The notes: generated by a model from the letters alone, not told the origin. A stretch of 64,000 bases of DNA from Saccopteryx bilineata (GCF_036850765.1 NC_089493.1:216068744-216132743), one strand, 5' to 3'; shown: positions 22,345-33,740, numbered from the stretch's first letter. A program made the numbers and translations.

Positions 22345-23618
22345 TAATTTTATTTTCTTGATTGACTTTATTGAAGTGACATTTGTTAACATAATTATAC
22401 AGGTTTCGGGTGTCCGATTTTACAACGCATCTCTGTATACTGTATTGTGTGTTCATCCCCCCAAATCAAGTCTTCTTCCATCACCGTTTTCCCCTCTAAA
22501 CCTTCCTCCACTTCCACCCCCACTCCCAGAAATTACCACACTGTTGTCTGTGTCCATGAGGCTTTCTTTCTTGCTTTCCTTTTTTGGGGAGGTCCTTTAT
22601 GCTCAATATCACCACCCTCCACCGTCCTTATACAGCCCTGACCCCCAACAACTGTCTGCCTGCTTTGTATGTATGAGTCTGTTTCTGTTTTGCTGGTTAA
22701 TTCGTTTTGTTCATTAGAGTCCACATATGAGTGAAATCACATGGTACTTGTCTTTCTCTGATAGGGTTATTTCACTTAGCATAATACTTCCCAAGTCCAT
22801 CTAGGCTTTGCAAAAGGTAAGATTTTTTTATTTTTTATGGCTGCGTAATATTCCATTGTGTAAATGTACCAAAGCTTTTTTAATCCATTCATGTACTGAT
22901 GGGCACTTGGGCTGCTTCCAAATCTTGACTATTGTATATAATGCTGCAATGAACATAGGGGTGCATATATTCTTTTGAATTAGTGTTTTGGGTTTCTTCA
23001 GATAAATTACTGGAAGTGAAATTGCTGGGCCATTAGGCAGTTTCATTTTTAATTTTTTGAGGTAGCACCATATTGCTTTCCAAAGTGATTGTACTAATCT
23101 GCATTCTTACCAGCAATTCCCTTTTTTCTATATTCTCACCAATACTTGCTGTTTGTTGATTTATTAATTATAGCCATTTTAACAGGTGTGAGGTGACACC
23201 TCATTATGGTTTTAATTTGCATCTTTCTGATAATTAGTTACATTGAACGTCTATTCATATGTCTATTGGCTATCTATATGTGTTCTTTAGAAAAGTGTTT
23301 ATTCAGGTTCTTTATCCATTTTTTAAATTGGCTTTTCTGTTAATTTGGTATGGAGTTTTTTAAGTTCTTTATAAATTTTGGGTATTAATCCTTTATCAGA
23401 TGTATTGGCAAATATGTTCTCCCATTCAGTGGATTGTCTTTTCATGTTATTAATGGTTTCCTTTGCTGTGCAAAAACTTTTTGGTATGATGTAGTCATTA
23501 TGTTTATTTTTTTCTCTTGTTTCCGTTGCTCAAGAAAATACATAAAAAATAAATATTGTTACAATAAATGTCTAATTTTTTTACTGCCTATGTTTTCTTC
23601 TAGGATTTTTATAATATT
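22345..23618 (-). mobile_element. Older L1, 3' part of a 5'-inverted insertion
   Basis: In sense (minus) it runs from mid ORF2 to the 3' end. 23046-22828 still reads 'GPAISLPVIYLKK...FIAALYTIVKIWKQP', and a C-rich (sense G-rich) 3' UTR spans 22440-22640. The terminal block 'tgaagtgacatttgttaac' (22373-22391) differs from the 'taatggggtgacat' family, so this is an older L1 family. At about 23618 the sequence switches to plus-strand L1. Confidence 0.88.
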
Positions 23619-24230
23619 AAGTCAGAACTAGAAAAATATTCCAAAAATTTATTTAAAACCACAAAAGATCCCAAATAGCCACAATAATCTTGAGAAAGAG
23701 GAATAAAGTTGAAAAAATAATGCTCCCTCAAGCCTGCTGGGCCACCAGCCCTTTACGATCCACTTGCATGGGGTTTTTTACTGCTAAGAGCAACTCAAGA
23801 TAATTCTGGAATCTTAAGCATTTCAGAGGCTTATGTAAATGGGTTCGTGTTGGGCTGCAAATAAAGTAGTTATTTGTAAAAAATAAAAAAAAAAAAGAAA
23901 AGGAAAGAAAAAATAATGCTCTCTGATATCAAACTATATTATAAAGCCTTAGTAATCAAAGAAGCATGGTACTGGCATACAAAAAAACAATATTTCAATA
24001 GAATAGAATAAAGAATTCAGAAATCAACTTTTGTCTCTATGGTCAATTAATTTGACAAAGGATGTAAGAACACACAATAGGGTAAAGACAGTCTAGTCAA
24101 TAAATGGTGTCAAGGAAAATGGACAGATACATGCAAAAATAAATGAAACTAGACCAGCTTTTTATACTATATACAAGAATAACTTTAAAATGGATTAAGA
24201 ATGTAAATATTAAACATTTTTATGTTTTTA
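23619..24230 (+). mobile_element. Older L1, inverted 5' part (twin-priming product)
   Basis: Plus-strand ORF2 fragment with stops, covering the 'IFQKFI...NHKR' block and the '[19 protein letters not shown]' block. It ends near an 'NGLRM'-like block that corresponds to the sequence just upstream of where the minus segment starts. The two halves are therefore adjacent parts of one L1 copy in head-to-head arrangement, the known outcome of twin priming. A small retrocopy (23726-23906) interrupts it. Confidence 0.82.
23726..23906 (+). pseudogene. 5'-truncated processed retrocopy of an unidentified mRNA 3' end
   Basis: Non-L1 sequence of 181 bp inside the L1, flanked by a perfect 15-bp duplication 'gaaaaaataatgctc' (23711-23725 and 23907-23921). 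It ends in an AATAAA signal ('gctgcaaataaagtag') followed about 15 bases later by a poly-A-like tail. These are the marks of L1-mediated retrocopying of a polyadenylated RNA, cut off in the 3' UTR. The parent gene is not recognised. Confidence 0.88.
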
Positions 24231-26837
24231 TAAACAAATGGATCATTAATTCCTAAATAAAAACTAGAAGGTAGGTTCAAGTAGAAAGCTAATTTCCAGA
24301 GCAAGCTACAGCTATTCTAATATTGGATTTTTGATTAACTTATTATTGATATACCTGCGCTGGAACACCACATAACAGAAAAGTAGAAAATACAGATAAT
24401 TATAGGTAGGTTCTTTTATGCTTGAAAAGTATTCACTCTTTAGGAGTTAATAGAAAGAAAGAGTTTTCTTTGCTCTACCCACCTTTTTTTCAGGAATGTT
24501 ACTGATCCATTTGGGGAGAAGATGAACTTATAGTTGTCACATAGAGTCATAAGCCCCAGATAAAACTGAGAATTAGATGAAATAATCCCTGTAGAGAGGG
24601 GAAAGCATGCCAAGAAATAAAATAAGTGTACTTGATAAGGTATGGTAAGTTCCTTCTTTACTTAATTTACCAATAAAAACTCAAGTTTTGCTGGATGATG
24701 AATGGGTTGGAGGAAGACATCTTCATTCATTCATTCTTTCAATCAGCAAATATTTAATGAGGACCTATTATATGCCACAAACAGTATAAACCTAGAGAGT
24801 GGTGAGCAAGATGCATAGCATTTGATGTAGTACTTGAATCAAGTTATATTATCTCAAAAACTGATGTCTAATTTACTGGGAAGGTTCTTAACAAAATTTC
24901 TTGAAAAATTATTGAACAGTAGATCAACTTCAGATGACTTTTTCATCATAATTATCACAGAAAATGAGTTGCCTGAAATATTTGATATTCATTGTATTGT
25001 TCAAATATCCTAATAATATAATTTGTGAAATCGCCAGATGATGTGCATACAGAACTTGTCCATTTCTGCTCTGTATTCCCACAATTGATGATACATGAAG
25101 TGTGATGTTTGTTATATATTAATGTAATGTGTGTGTGAGTTAATCATAAATAATGTTCTAAATGGCTACTAAGAAGTAATATGAAAGCAATATCTAGCAT
25201 ATTGCTGGTACAGAGGAAATGTTCAATAAACTATTTTTTTCAGTGACTGAATGAATGTTCATATTTGTGTATCTTTCTATATGAGAATGTTGTTTATTAT
25301 AATTATAAATGGTACAAGTAATGCTTTTCCACTTTTACCCATAACTCATTCCTTTTTCTGTATTTCTAATTTCAGTTACTGGCATTATTTATACCAGTTC
25401 AGGCAGCAAAGAACAATGTATCACCTAAAGGGTCCCTCCTAGACTTTTATAGTGTGAGAGCAGAAGATAAGACTGAAAAGACATGGCATGAGTTGAGATA
25501 ATCCATGTGGACTAGTAAATGTGTATTTCTCAGGGTCTCTGAGACAGTGAAGGCTGTTTCCATTGAGGGGTTAATCAGTAAGTGGCTGAGTGTGTCCTCA
25601 TGCCTGCTGCCAACTGAGCCTCACTTTGGAAATGTTTTTAATGGTTTATAAACTTTTTAATACAAATTTTATTTTAAAAAGGCTATTATAATGAGCATTT
25701 GAATGTGTCTTTTCTTATTATCTGAGTATTTTAGTTAAAACCTCAAGGCTGATAAATGATAACATTATAGTCAAGTAGTGGCCAAATTCCATCTCTAAGA
25801 TTCCCTGAAAAGTGGCTAAATTTGTCCTTCACATTCACCTCTATTACTCCAGTCAGGTTTGATAAAGATAAGACTAAAAATTCAAGATCAGTGGCTGGAG
25901 TAGTAAAGTTTGTGAGAGTAGAAGTGTTTAGCTTGGGGAGAACTTGCGTGTTCTCCCTACTCCCAGTCAAGTGAAAAGAACTCCAAAGATATATATCTTA
26001 GAGATTGGCAGGGGGATTGAGAGGGAGAGTTTGGCATTTTATTTATTGGGAAGATATTTGCCTATGCAACAGACAGTCTGATCAGCCCCTTGATGTTATC
26101 GGAGTGGATGGAGAAGACAATTGGAGAGATGACAAAGACACAGATGGCAGCGGCCATATATCCTATACTGCCAATATTAGACAAGGCTTCGAGAATTTTT
26201 GTGAGTCAGGGGGTGCCATAACAGGTGGTTGGATGTGAGCTATCTATAGGCCCCTTACCTAGGAGGGTGGCTTGACATTTGTGCAGAAGAAGCTGTGGTG
26301 TGGACTTTAAGGGCCAGGAACCAGGGGAGAAGTGGTTTGTAGGAAGTCATCTGAAGTCACATAGAGAGAATATTGTCTGTGTCAGGTAAATCTATTCCAA
26401 CAAATGGCTTATCACAGAGAAGGCATCTCCAGCAAAGAGAGAACTACCAACAGCTGTTATTGTGCTTTTATCTTCTAAGCCACTGTTTTTCTGATTTAAG
26501 TCTGGAGGAGTAAGTAGAAATGAGCAAGAGAGAAGAGGGAAATTGAAGAGTAGATAAACTTCCCCACTCCTTCTAACACATTCTTCAGGCCTAACCTGCC
26601 TGGATAAAGATATTTAGGTTTTGTGGGACTTATACAATGTGGGGAAACCTTTTTAAAGAGTAGAACACAGAATTACAAATAAAATATTAGGTACAAGCTC
26701 TATACGGGGCCCCTGAAATTTCAGGACCCTGAAGTTTAACTTTCATTATCTTTGCAGAAAATCTAATACTTAAGGGAATGAAGAAAAGAGCCATGAGATT
26801 GATGTTTTATTTATTAGAAGCTGAACCTTTAAAAGTT
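24231..26837. other. No clear feature; scattered L2/MIR-like ends
   Basis: Mostly unique AT-rich sequence. Short phrases such as 'tcattcattctttcaatcagcaaatattta' (about 24728-24760, shown in part) and 'caataaactatttttttcagtgactgaatgaatg' (25224-25257) recall L2/MIR 3' ends but are too decayed to delimit. 25990-26240 is GC-richer, with an open frame lacking any motif. Confidence 0.35.
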
Positions 26838-26852
26838 CAATATCTATCTATC

Positions 26853-26899
<47 letters not shown>

Positions 26900-27015
26900 A
26901 TCTATCTATCTATCTATCATCTATCTATCTATCATCTATCTATCTATCTATCTATGTATCTATCATCTACCTATTATCTATCTATTCTTTATCTATATAT
27001 CTATATACCTATCAT
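26838..27015. repeat. (ATCT)n microsatellite, interrupted
   Basis: About 175 bp of tetranucleotide repeat with 'atc' phase slips that divide it into blocks. It is likely to be length-polymorphic. Confidence 0.95.
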
Positions 27016-27229
27016 CTCTTTTCATCATCACCATCATTATCATCATAATGTACATATTCTTATAACTGAAAGTGGTTGGAAATCTGAATTATGCCCAAGT
27101 TGTCAAGGAGCACAGGAAATAATCTATCATGATTTATTAAAAGACAATGATCCTCCTTACTTGAGGCCCTCATTACCCTTCACCTGCACACCTACAACAG
27201 TTTTTTAATAACTCTCGTCTCTCAGTCTT

Positions 27230-27560
27230 TACCTATTCAAGACGAACTCCACACCAGAGCTAGGTATTTTCTAAAGTAAACTGCATGATGCATTTTCTCT
27301 CTTACAGTCTTTATTGGCTCCTCATAAATGTTCAGAAAGAAGTCTCATATTTTCTATGTGACATAAAAATTTTTTACCCCAGCCTCTCTTTCCAGCTCAT
27401 GCACAATCTGTAAGTTGCATACTAAAATCACTGTGTATTTCCTTAATATTTCATGCATTTTTGTATGTACATGCCTGTAAATGTAATGTTCCCTTTGTCC
27501 AAAGTATTCTTTACTGCCTTATATATCTGAAAAATGTTTAGCTTTACTTCAAAACTTAAG
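27230..27560 (+). mobile_element. L2-like LINE fragment
   Basis: C/T-biased sequence with the order typical of L2 3' regions: a 'ttattggctcctcataaatgttcag' zone, 'cctctctttccagctcatg', and 'tgttccctttgtccaaagtattc' (recalling 'tgttccctctgcctggaatgc'). Highly diverged, approximate edges. Confidence 0.6.
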
Positions 27561-27575
27561 TCTATAGCGCAATTT

Positions 27576-27664
27576 TCCTTCCTTCCTTCCTTCCTTCCTT
27601 CCTTCCTTCCTTCCTTCCTTCCTTCCTTCCTTCCTTTCTTCCTTCCTTCCACCCTTCCTTCCTT
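27576..27664. repeat. (TTCC)n microsatellite
   Basis: About 20 tandem TTCC units, nearly uninterrupted. The opposite strand is (GGAA)n. Confidence 0.96.
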
Positions 27665-27802
27665 TTCTGTTCTTTGTGTGTGTTTTATTTTCCAATGTTT
27701 TCAAATAGGCAATGGTTAAAGAATAATAAAGTCACTTCCTGATTGTCCCCTCCAGAACCATTTAATATCTTCAGCTCTAATCACTTATAAAATAGTAAAG
27801 AA

Positions 27803-28194
27803 GGCCCTGGCCTGTTGGCTCAGTGGTAGAGCGTCGGCCTGGCATGTGGGGGACCTGGGTTCGATTCCCAGCCAGGGCACATAGGAGAAGTGCCCATTTG
27901 CTTCTCCACCCCCCTCCCTCCTTCCTCTCTGTCTCTCTCTTCCCCTCCCGCAGCCAAGGTTCCATTGGAGCAAAGATGGCCCGGGCGCTGGGGATGGCTC
28001 CTTGGCCTCTGCCCCAGGCGCTAGAGTGGCTCTGGTCGCAATAGAGTGATGCCCCGGAGGGGCAGAGCATCGCCCCCTGGTGGGCAGAGCATCGCCCCTG
28101 GTGGGCGTGCCGGGTGGATCCCGGTCGGGCGCATGCGGGAGTCTGTCTGACTGTCTCTCCCCGTTTTCAGCTTCAGAAAAATACAAAAAAAAAA
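27803..28194 (+). mobile_element. VES-type SINE, long form, young
   Basis: Complete head, box B 'ggttcgattcc', C/T-rich middle, body and A-tail. The 12-bp duplication 'aatagtaaagaa' (27791-27802 and 28195-28206) is perfect and the body is close to the other good copies, so the insertion is recent. The CTCF-like motif is intact at 28071-28083. Confidence 0.96.
28071..28104 (-). promoter_or_regulatory. CTCF-like motif pair inside VES SINE
   Basis: 'cgccccctggtgg' at 28071-28083 is the exact reverse complement of CCACCAGGGGGCG. A one-base-shorter second block is at 28093-28104. Occupancy is unproven. Confidence 0.55.
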
Positions 28195-28206
28195 AATAGT
28201 AAAGAA

Positions 28207-28994
28207 AAAAAATAACATTGTGTAATTACTTAAACCAAACTTATTCCTAGAAGATGATCAATTATAGATTAATAATTAATGATAAAATATGACTTGAGTG
28301 CAATATCTTCAGAGTTCATAGGTGTAGACCATGTACCACAAGAATAAGGCCCAGATCATAAATTATTGGTTAAGACAGAGGTCTAGCTCCGTTTTATGTT
28401 TGATTTCATATATGGTAAAATGACCACTCTTTTGCTGACCTGTTTTGAGTTCTTGTTATAATTTCAGCTATAAATAGGAATTTGTACTCATGAAGAAGCT
28501 CTATATTTATGTTCAGATAAAATAGTAAGAGATTATGACCACCCTATTATTTTACTCCATTCCCAAAGCAGGATATTTCTATCATATATATAATGTCTGA
28601 CCAGCTTTACCTCTTCTTGTATTACTATTTATTTCCCCAGATCTCAATGTGAACATACAAATTTCACAAACAATTGTCCAGTAACTGTTTTGTGGAAATT
28701 TCTAGGACCAAATAAAAGAAACATTAGAAGTCTGGCTAAAGATGATCAAAAATGCTCAGATAAATAATATTTAGAAAGTTCATTCATGAGTAATCTATAT
28801 TGTCTTAAGGCTTTACTAAACACTTGAATAGATATTATCTCAAGGCTGTGGACAAAAAGATGAACAAAAAAGGTATTTTTTTTGTTTCTGTGTCTAGGTT
28901 ATAAACCACTTGAGAATAAAACTGTTTGTTTTTTTTAAATTATATTTTTTGTATGTCCTCAGAGCTAGCTATATTGATTGGAACTCAAGAGGTA
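28207..28994. other. No recognised feature
   Basis: Unique-looking AT-rich sequence. It ends in 'gaggtactcaatat', part of which is the target duplication of the composite insertion. Confidence 0.45.
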
Positions 28995-29004
28995 CTCAAT
29001 ATAT

Positions 29005-29430
29005 ATATTTTTAATTTTTATTAATTTTAATGGGGTGACATCAATAAATCAGGATACATATATTCAAAGAAAACATGTCCAGGTTATCTTCTCCTTCAAT
29101 TATGTTGCATACCAATCACCCAAAGTCAGATTGTCCTCCGTCACCTTCTATCTAGTTTTCTTTGTGCCCCTTCCCCACCCCTCCCCCTCTCCCTCCTTCC
29201 TTCCTCCCCCTCGTTACCACCACACTCTTGTCCATGTCTCTAGGTCTCGTTTTTATGTCCCACCAATGTATGGAATCATGCAGTTCTTGTTTTTTTCTGA
29301 TTTACTTATTTCACTCCATATAATGTTATCAAGATCCCACCATTTTGTTGTAAATGATCAGATGACATCATTTCTTATGGCTGAGTAGTATACCACAGTG
29401 TATTTGTGCCACATCTTTATCCAGTCTTCT
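29005..29430 (-). mobile_element. L1 3' end forming the tail of the composite
   Basis: The last residues of ORF2 (frame ending near 29270), G-rich 3' UTR in sense and the 'taatggggtgacat' terminal block. Same L1 family as the full-length copy at 1139-8930. Its 5' boundary ('tccagtcttctatt') is identical to that in the copy at 39985. Confidence 0.92.
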
Positions 29431-30008
29431 ATTATTTTTTTTACAGTGATTAAGGCCTTTAAGCAAACTCTTGGCCAATACAACAACAATCCATAAAAGA
29501 GTAGTGTCCTTAACATGTTCACCAAGTCCAAGTTGGCACCAACACCATTCCAAATCCCTGCAAATGCAGCCCAACCCCATTAGGGGTTCATTAGTTCAGT
29601 CCATTAGGAGCTGTCACAAGGAGCAGGAGTCCAGGAAAAGTCCACATCCAGGAAAAGTCCACATGGCACTGGAATTTTTGTCACAATTCTATACTTTGCA
29701 GCTCATATCCAAGTCCCAATGACCAATGCTTCTAGCTGGTAATGATTCAGGTAGACTGGAAAAGCCATCTGCACCATGTGTGGAGATGGAGCTTCTGTTT
29801 TCCTCTGCCTGAAGAGATGAGACAGGTTGCTTTTCCCTGGAGCTCTGCAACTATGGCGTGGTAAAGAGAACCTTGGGATACACTAAGCTGAGTGGCAAAG
29901 GTAAATTCATAATAGAAGTTGGCAAAAGGGGGAAAGAGAGATCTAAATTAGGAGTAGGTCCCAGTCTGAAATATGAGTGGGGCATTGAGGTAGGAAGAAT
30001 AAAGGAAA

Positions 30009-30011
<3 letters not shown>

Positions 30012-30063
<52 letters not shown>
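30012..30063. repeat. (TA)n microsatellite inside the composite
   Basis: About 25 TA units. The other composite copy has only about five at the same position (39409-39419), so this tract expanded after the copies separated. Confidence 0.95.
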
Positions 30064-30068
<5 letters not shown>

Positions 30069-30119
30069 CAAAGCAGCAGAAAATAGGACTATCAACATCC
30101 ACAACAGAGATCTTTGAGG

Positions 30120-30600
30120 GAAGAATAAAAAACCTGACTATTCAGGCAAGACATAGTTAAATGGCCCTTGTGCAAATGAGATCAGTTTACCTGCTTCTTG
30201 GAAGAAATACTCTAGGCTCGTATACAGTGTTGTAGATGGGGCTGACGGCCCTAGGCACCTTCAGCCTTCAGTGGCAAACCCCAGCATTCTGGGCAAGGTT
30301 AGGTCATAGGTGGCTGGAGCAGGGCTGGAAGAGACTGAACCCTCCCTTAGAGGAGCGAAGGGAAAACCTACCTTCCAGTGTCCCTTTTTCTCACAGCAAA
30401 AGCATGTAAGTCTGTCAGGCTTTAGCTCAATGACTTTCCTTTTCACTATTGAAGCAGGACCCAGATGGAATCCTATGAGACCCCTTTGGGGCGTTGGAGC
30501 CTTTAAGGGCGTATCCTAAAAGCTGGTAGTTCCCCTGATCTCTATTGGGCTTTTTCTGCCTCTTGGTACCTTAAACGCCATGCTCAGAAGATCTCGCTGA
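30120..30600 (-). pseudogene. Endogenous retrovirus gag (nucleocapsid) / protease remnant, left copy
   Basis: In the minus frame 30446-30261 a zinc-knuckle-like C-x2-C-x4-H run ('CFCCEKKGH') occurs, with F where the last Cys would be. An earlier, frame-shifted knuckle lies about 40 bp upstream in sense. Downstream, a proline-rich linker leads toward protease-like sequence. Two knuckles followed by protease suggest a class I (gamma-like) ERV. Several stops and frameshifts break it, so no protein can be made. Confidence 0.6.
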
Positions 30601-30980
30601 GGGGTTTGAGGGTCCCCATCTGCCTATATAAACCTTTTCTATATATCTGGAGCTATTTGAAAAAAGACAAAACAGTGTTATTAGCTGAATCAAATAAAAG
30701 AAGGTAGAAGTTTGCAGGAGAAAAAGATTTGGTGTCTCCTGTTCATTAGCATTCAAAAGAAATTTAAATTTTTTAAGTAAAAAGCATGATATGGTAGACC
30801 CATAGGAGTTCCAGGATATGACTCCCCCCTTTTAAATTTTTTTAAAATTGACCTTAAAATATTTGCTGGGTACACTTTAATAATACCTTGACTTTAACGA
30901 TTGTAAGAAATACCTATAATTCAAAAGGTTTGACAAAATACAGTAAATGCTTTTGCTACATATGCAGGAGCTCAATATAT

Positions 30981-31330
30981 TTTTTAATCAATCAGTAGAA
31001 CATCAAATTTATTACCAAGATGATGTGTTGGGAGAAACAAACTTTTTAATTATTAGAATGGATGATAAGAGGAAAAGGAGATTAGGATGGCGCTCTACTT
31101 TTGAATGTCCATTTTAATAGTTGCCAAAAATTAAATTTAAGTTATTTTCTATGATAGAATTGATGAAGACTGGATTTCTAGAGTAGAAATTACTCCACCT
31201 TAGATTAAATGAGTATATGACCAATATGAGTAAAATGGCATTAAAGCCCAAGTCTGTGGTATACAAAGTCACCTACATTTGCACAACACCACACTGGAAT
31301 CAGAGCACAGAACTGAGTGATGTTGCTGTT
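30981..31330. other. No recognised feature
   Basis: Unique-looking sequence between the composite insertion and a SINE. Confidence 0.45.
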
Positions 31331-31345
31331 AATTATTCAGCAATA

Positions 31346-31500
31346 GACCTGTGGTGGCGCAGTGGATACAGCGTCGACCTGGAAATGCTGATGTCACCGG
31401 TTCGAAACCCTGGGCTTGCCTGGTCAAGGCACATATGGGAGTTGATGCTTCCAGCTCCTCCCCCTTCTCTCTCTCTGTCTCTCCACTCTAAAAAAAAAAA
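31346..31500 (+). mobile_element. Short tRNA-derived SINE (type B)
   Basis: Head 'gacctgtggtggcgcagtgg', box B 'ggttcgaaacc', then 'ggtcaaggcacatatggga', a C/T-rich end and an A-tail. The perfect 15-bp duplication 'aattattcagcaata' (31331-31345, 31501-31515) marks a recent insertion. It shares head and 'ggtcaaggcacatatg' blocks with the longer SINE at 59627, so it looks like a shortened relative. Confidence 0.95.
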
Positions 31501-31594
31501 AATTATTCAGCAATAACAGCAGTAAGTGACCATGGTGGTCTGTTCTTTTGAGACTACTGGTGACAGTAGCACAACAAAATGCTGCACCGTTTCT

Positions 31595-31783
31595 TTTTTT
31601 TTAATGATTTTTTTAATTTAATTTATTCATTTTTTAGAGAGAGAGTTAGGGAGAGAGAAGGGGGAAGAAGCAGGAAGCATCAACTCCCATATGTGCCTTG
31701 ACCAGGCAAGCCCAGAGTTTTGAACTGGCGAACTCAGTGTTCCAGGTCGACCCTTTATCCTCTGCGCCACCACAGGTCAGGCC
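31595..31783 (-). mobile_element. Short tRNA-derived SINE (type B), opposite orientation
   Basis: Reverse of the type B consensus: tail T/GA-rich at 31595-31660, then 'ccttgaccaggcaagccc', and the head ending 'caccacaggtcaggc'. Flanks 'atgctgcacc' at 31579-31588 and 31784-31793 are the target duplication. It lies about 95 bp from a plus-strand copy. Confidence 0.94.
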
Positions 31784-31793
31784 ATGCTGCACC

Positions 31794-32469
31794 CTTTCTG
31801 ACCTTAACTTGGAAAGCCACAAGCCTTGTCAGTGTTGGCTGTAAGACTCTTTGCCCCAACTCTGGGAAGGGTGCATGCAGAACGTGCTAGGGTTATCAGG
31901 GGATACTTATGCCACAGGAAGTAACACTCTCAAACAAAAAGAACACATCTAAGTAACAATAGTAACACCTTTAACTTGAAAGCTTACATTTACCCAAGTA
32001 ACACTTTCATCTGGAACAAAAAAAACCCTAGAGGATATTTTTAGTAAGAGTCCTAGTCATAGAAAATGCATCTGATCTGGTGATTTGAAGCTGTAGCTTT
32101 ACCTTCAAACATGCTGTGGGGGTTTGAAAAGTTCTCTTAACAGCCTGCATGCAGCCTTTGATACACCGATGCTTAATATTAAGCTCATCTTTTTATTTTT
32201 GTATCAATACTTCTCCTTGGGACATTCCTCCTACCATCAAGGCTTAAAAAAAAAAGTTTTAGTAATTTAAAATTCTCAGCCAGGTTGAAAATATAATCAG
32301 ATGACAGATTATAGAAATTCTTTTTTAACAATAAATCACAAATTCTTTCTTGCATGATTGTTTCTGTTGCCTTGTTAGGCTCTGTGGGTTCATCATATTT
32401 CCCCATTTAACCTGGCCCCACACTCCCGATTTACTATCTCTAGTCTTTCTTCTAATTTATCCATCTAGC
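31794..32469. other. No recognised feature
   Basis: Unique-looking sequence without motifs I can name. Confidence 0.45.
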
Positions 32470-32782
32470 AAATCACTGTCTGACATAATTGCATAAAGGG
32501 CAACTCCAATTACTCAGTGACCTTCTTCCAAAGGTCTTCTACCATATGAGATGAAATTTAAGCTAACTCTTTATTTTGATGTTAAACCTACTTCTTTTGC
32601 CTTAACCTTTTAAGCACGCTATGCCCCGTGAAATTTCTCTCTATTGTTTTTCCTATTGATGCCATGATTAATTTTTGGCTTTTGTTTCTTTCTCATGTAC
32701 ATGCCTTGGCCTACTGTTTGTATCCTACTTGGGACCTCTATTTAATCCCACTGCTACCCATCATTGCTTAAAGCCCTTCTCA

Positions 32783-33147
32783 GCCTGGCCAGTTGGCTCA
32801 GTGGTAGAGCGTCGGCCTGGCGTGCGGGAGTCCCAGGTTTGATTCCTGGCCAGGGCACACAGGAAAAGTGCCGATCTGCTTCTCCACCCCTCCCCCTCTC
32901 CTTCCTCTTTGTCTCTCTCTTTCCCTCCCGCAGCCAAGGCTCCATTGGAGCAAAGTTGACCCGGGCGCTGAGGATGGCTCCATGGCCTCTGCCTTAGGTG
33001 CTGGAATGGCTCTGGTTGCAACAGAGCAATGCCCCAGATGGGCAGAGCATCGCCCCCCTGGTGGGCATGCCAGGTGGATCCCTGTCAGGCGCATGCGGGA
33101 GTCTGTCTGACTGCCTCCCCATTTTCAACTTCAGATAAAAAAAAAAG
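32783..33147 (+). mobile_element. VES-type SINE, long form
   Basis: Head 'gcctggccagttggctcag', box B-like 'ggtttgattcc' with one change, full body and A-tail. Flanks 'aagcccttctca' (32771-32782) and 'aagcctttctca' (33148-33159) differ by one base. The CTCF-like block at 33051-33064 carries one extra C. Confidence 0.95.
33051..33064 (-). promoter_or_regulatory. CTCF-like motif in VES SINE (one-base insertion)
   Basis: 'cgcccccctggtgg' is the CTCF core reverse complement with an additional C, which may weaken binding. Confidence 0.35.
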
Positions 33148-33499
33148 AAGCCTTTCTCAGGTGTATTTTCTCCATGAAGACCTCCTGGTATCTCCAAATA
33201 GATGTGATTATTCTTTCTTTGAATTCTTCAAATATACAGTTGACATTATCAATTGTTAATTAACACTCACTTTTATAAGAGTTATTCTTATACATTTTTC
33301 CTGCTAACCTGCAAATTTCTAAAGGTCTTGAACGATATCTTATTCCACCTGTAGTGCTTGAAACACTATCCTGGGTCATAATTATCTGTATAGCTACAGA
33401 TTACATAACTGAATATTGAATTACATATGTATTTATTTATACATACTTAAATTAAATAGATAATGGAATTAGACTCACATCAAAAAGAAATGGGCCACA

Positions 33500-33630
33500 G
33501 GCCTGACCTGTGGTGGTGCAGTGGATAAAGTGTCGACCTGGAAATGCTGAGGTCACCAGTTCGAAACCCTCGGCTTGCCTGGTCAAGGCACATATGGGAG
33601 TTGATGCTTCCTGCTCCTCCCCTTTTCTCT

Positions 33631-33670
<40 letters not shown>

Positions 33671-33722
33671 TCTCTCTCCTTTCTAAAATGAATAAATAAA
33701 ATCAAAAGATATAAAACAAAAA
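33500..33722 (+). mobile_element. Short tRNA-derived SINE (type B) with expanded (TC)n
   Basis: Head 'gcctgacctgtggtggtgca', box B-like 'agttcgaaacc', 'ggtcaaggcacatatggga', then a (TC)n run (about 33628-33680) and A-rich tail. The 18-bp duplication 'aaaaagaaatgggccaca' (33482-33499, 33723-33740) is perfect. Confidence 0.96.
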
Positions 33723-33740
33723 AAAAAGAAATGGGCCACA

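Larger units (their letters stand above)
29005..30970 (-). mobile_element. Composite ERV/L1 retroelement, 5'-truncated copy
   Basis: In sense (minus): retroviral integrase C-terminal remnant (starts 30969), gag/pro remnant, about 700 bp of unidentified sequence, an internal A-tract (T-run 29433-29440), then about 430 bp of L1 3' end and an A-rich tail. It matches 38500-40400 on the other strand throughout. Within 99 aligned bases (30737-30835 against 38641-38739) I counted 5 differences. The flanks share 'ctcaatatat' (28995-29004 and 30971-30980), a plausible target duplication. Homology to the other copy stops exactly there, so this is an independent, truncated insertion. Confidence 0.85.
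32470..33420 (+). mobile_element. L2-like LINE fragment, split by a SINE
   Basis: Left of the SINE: C/T-biased L2-like text with 'tgagatgaaatttaagctaa' and 'catgtacatgccttggcc'. Right of it: 'ctccatgaagacctcctgg', very like the L2 'tccatgaagccttccctga' block, and a degraded end near 33390. The SINE's target duplication lies inside. Strongly diverged. Confidence 0.65.

Noticed and set aside
26838..27015. CRISPR-like array
   Set aside because: A 4-bp tandem repeat without spacers, in a mammalian genome.
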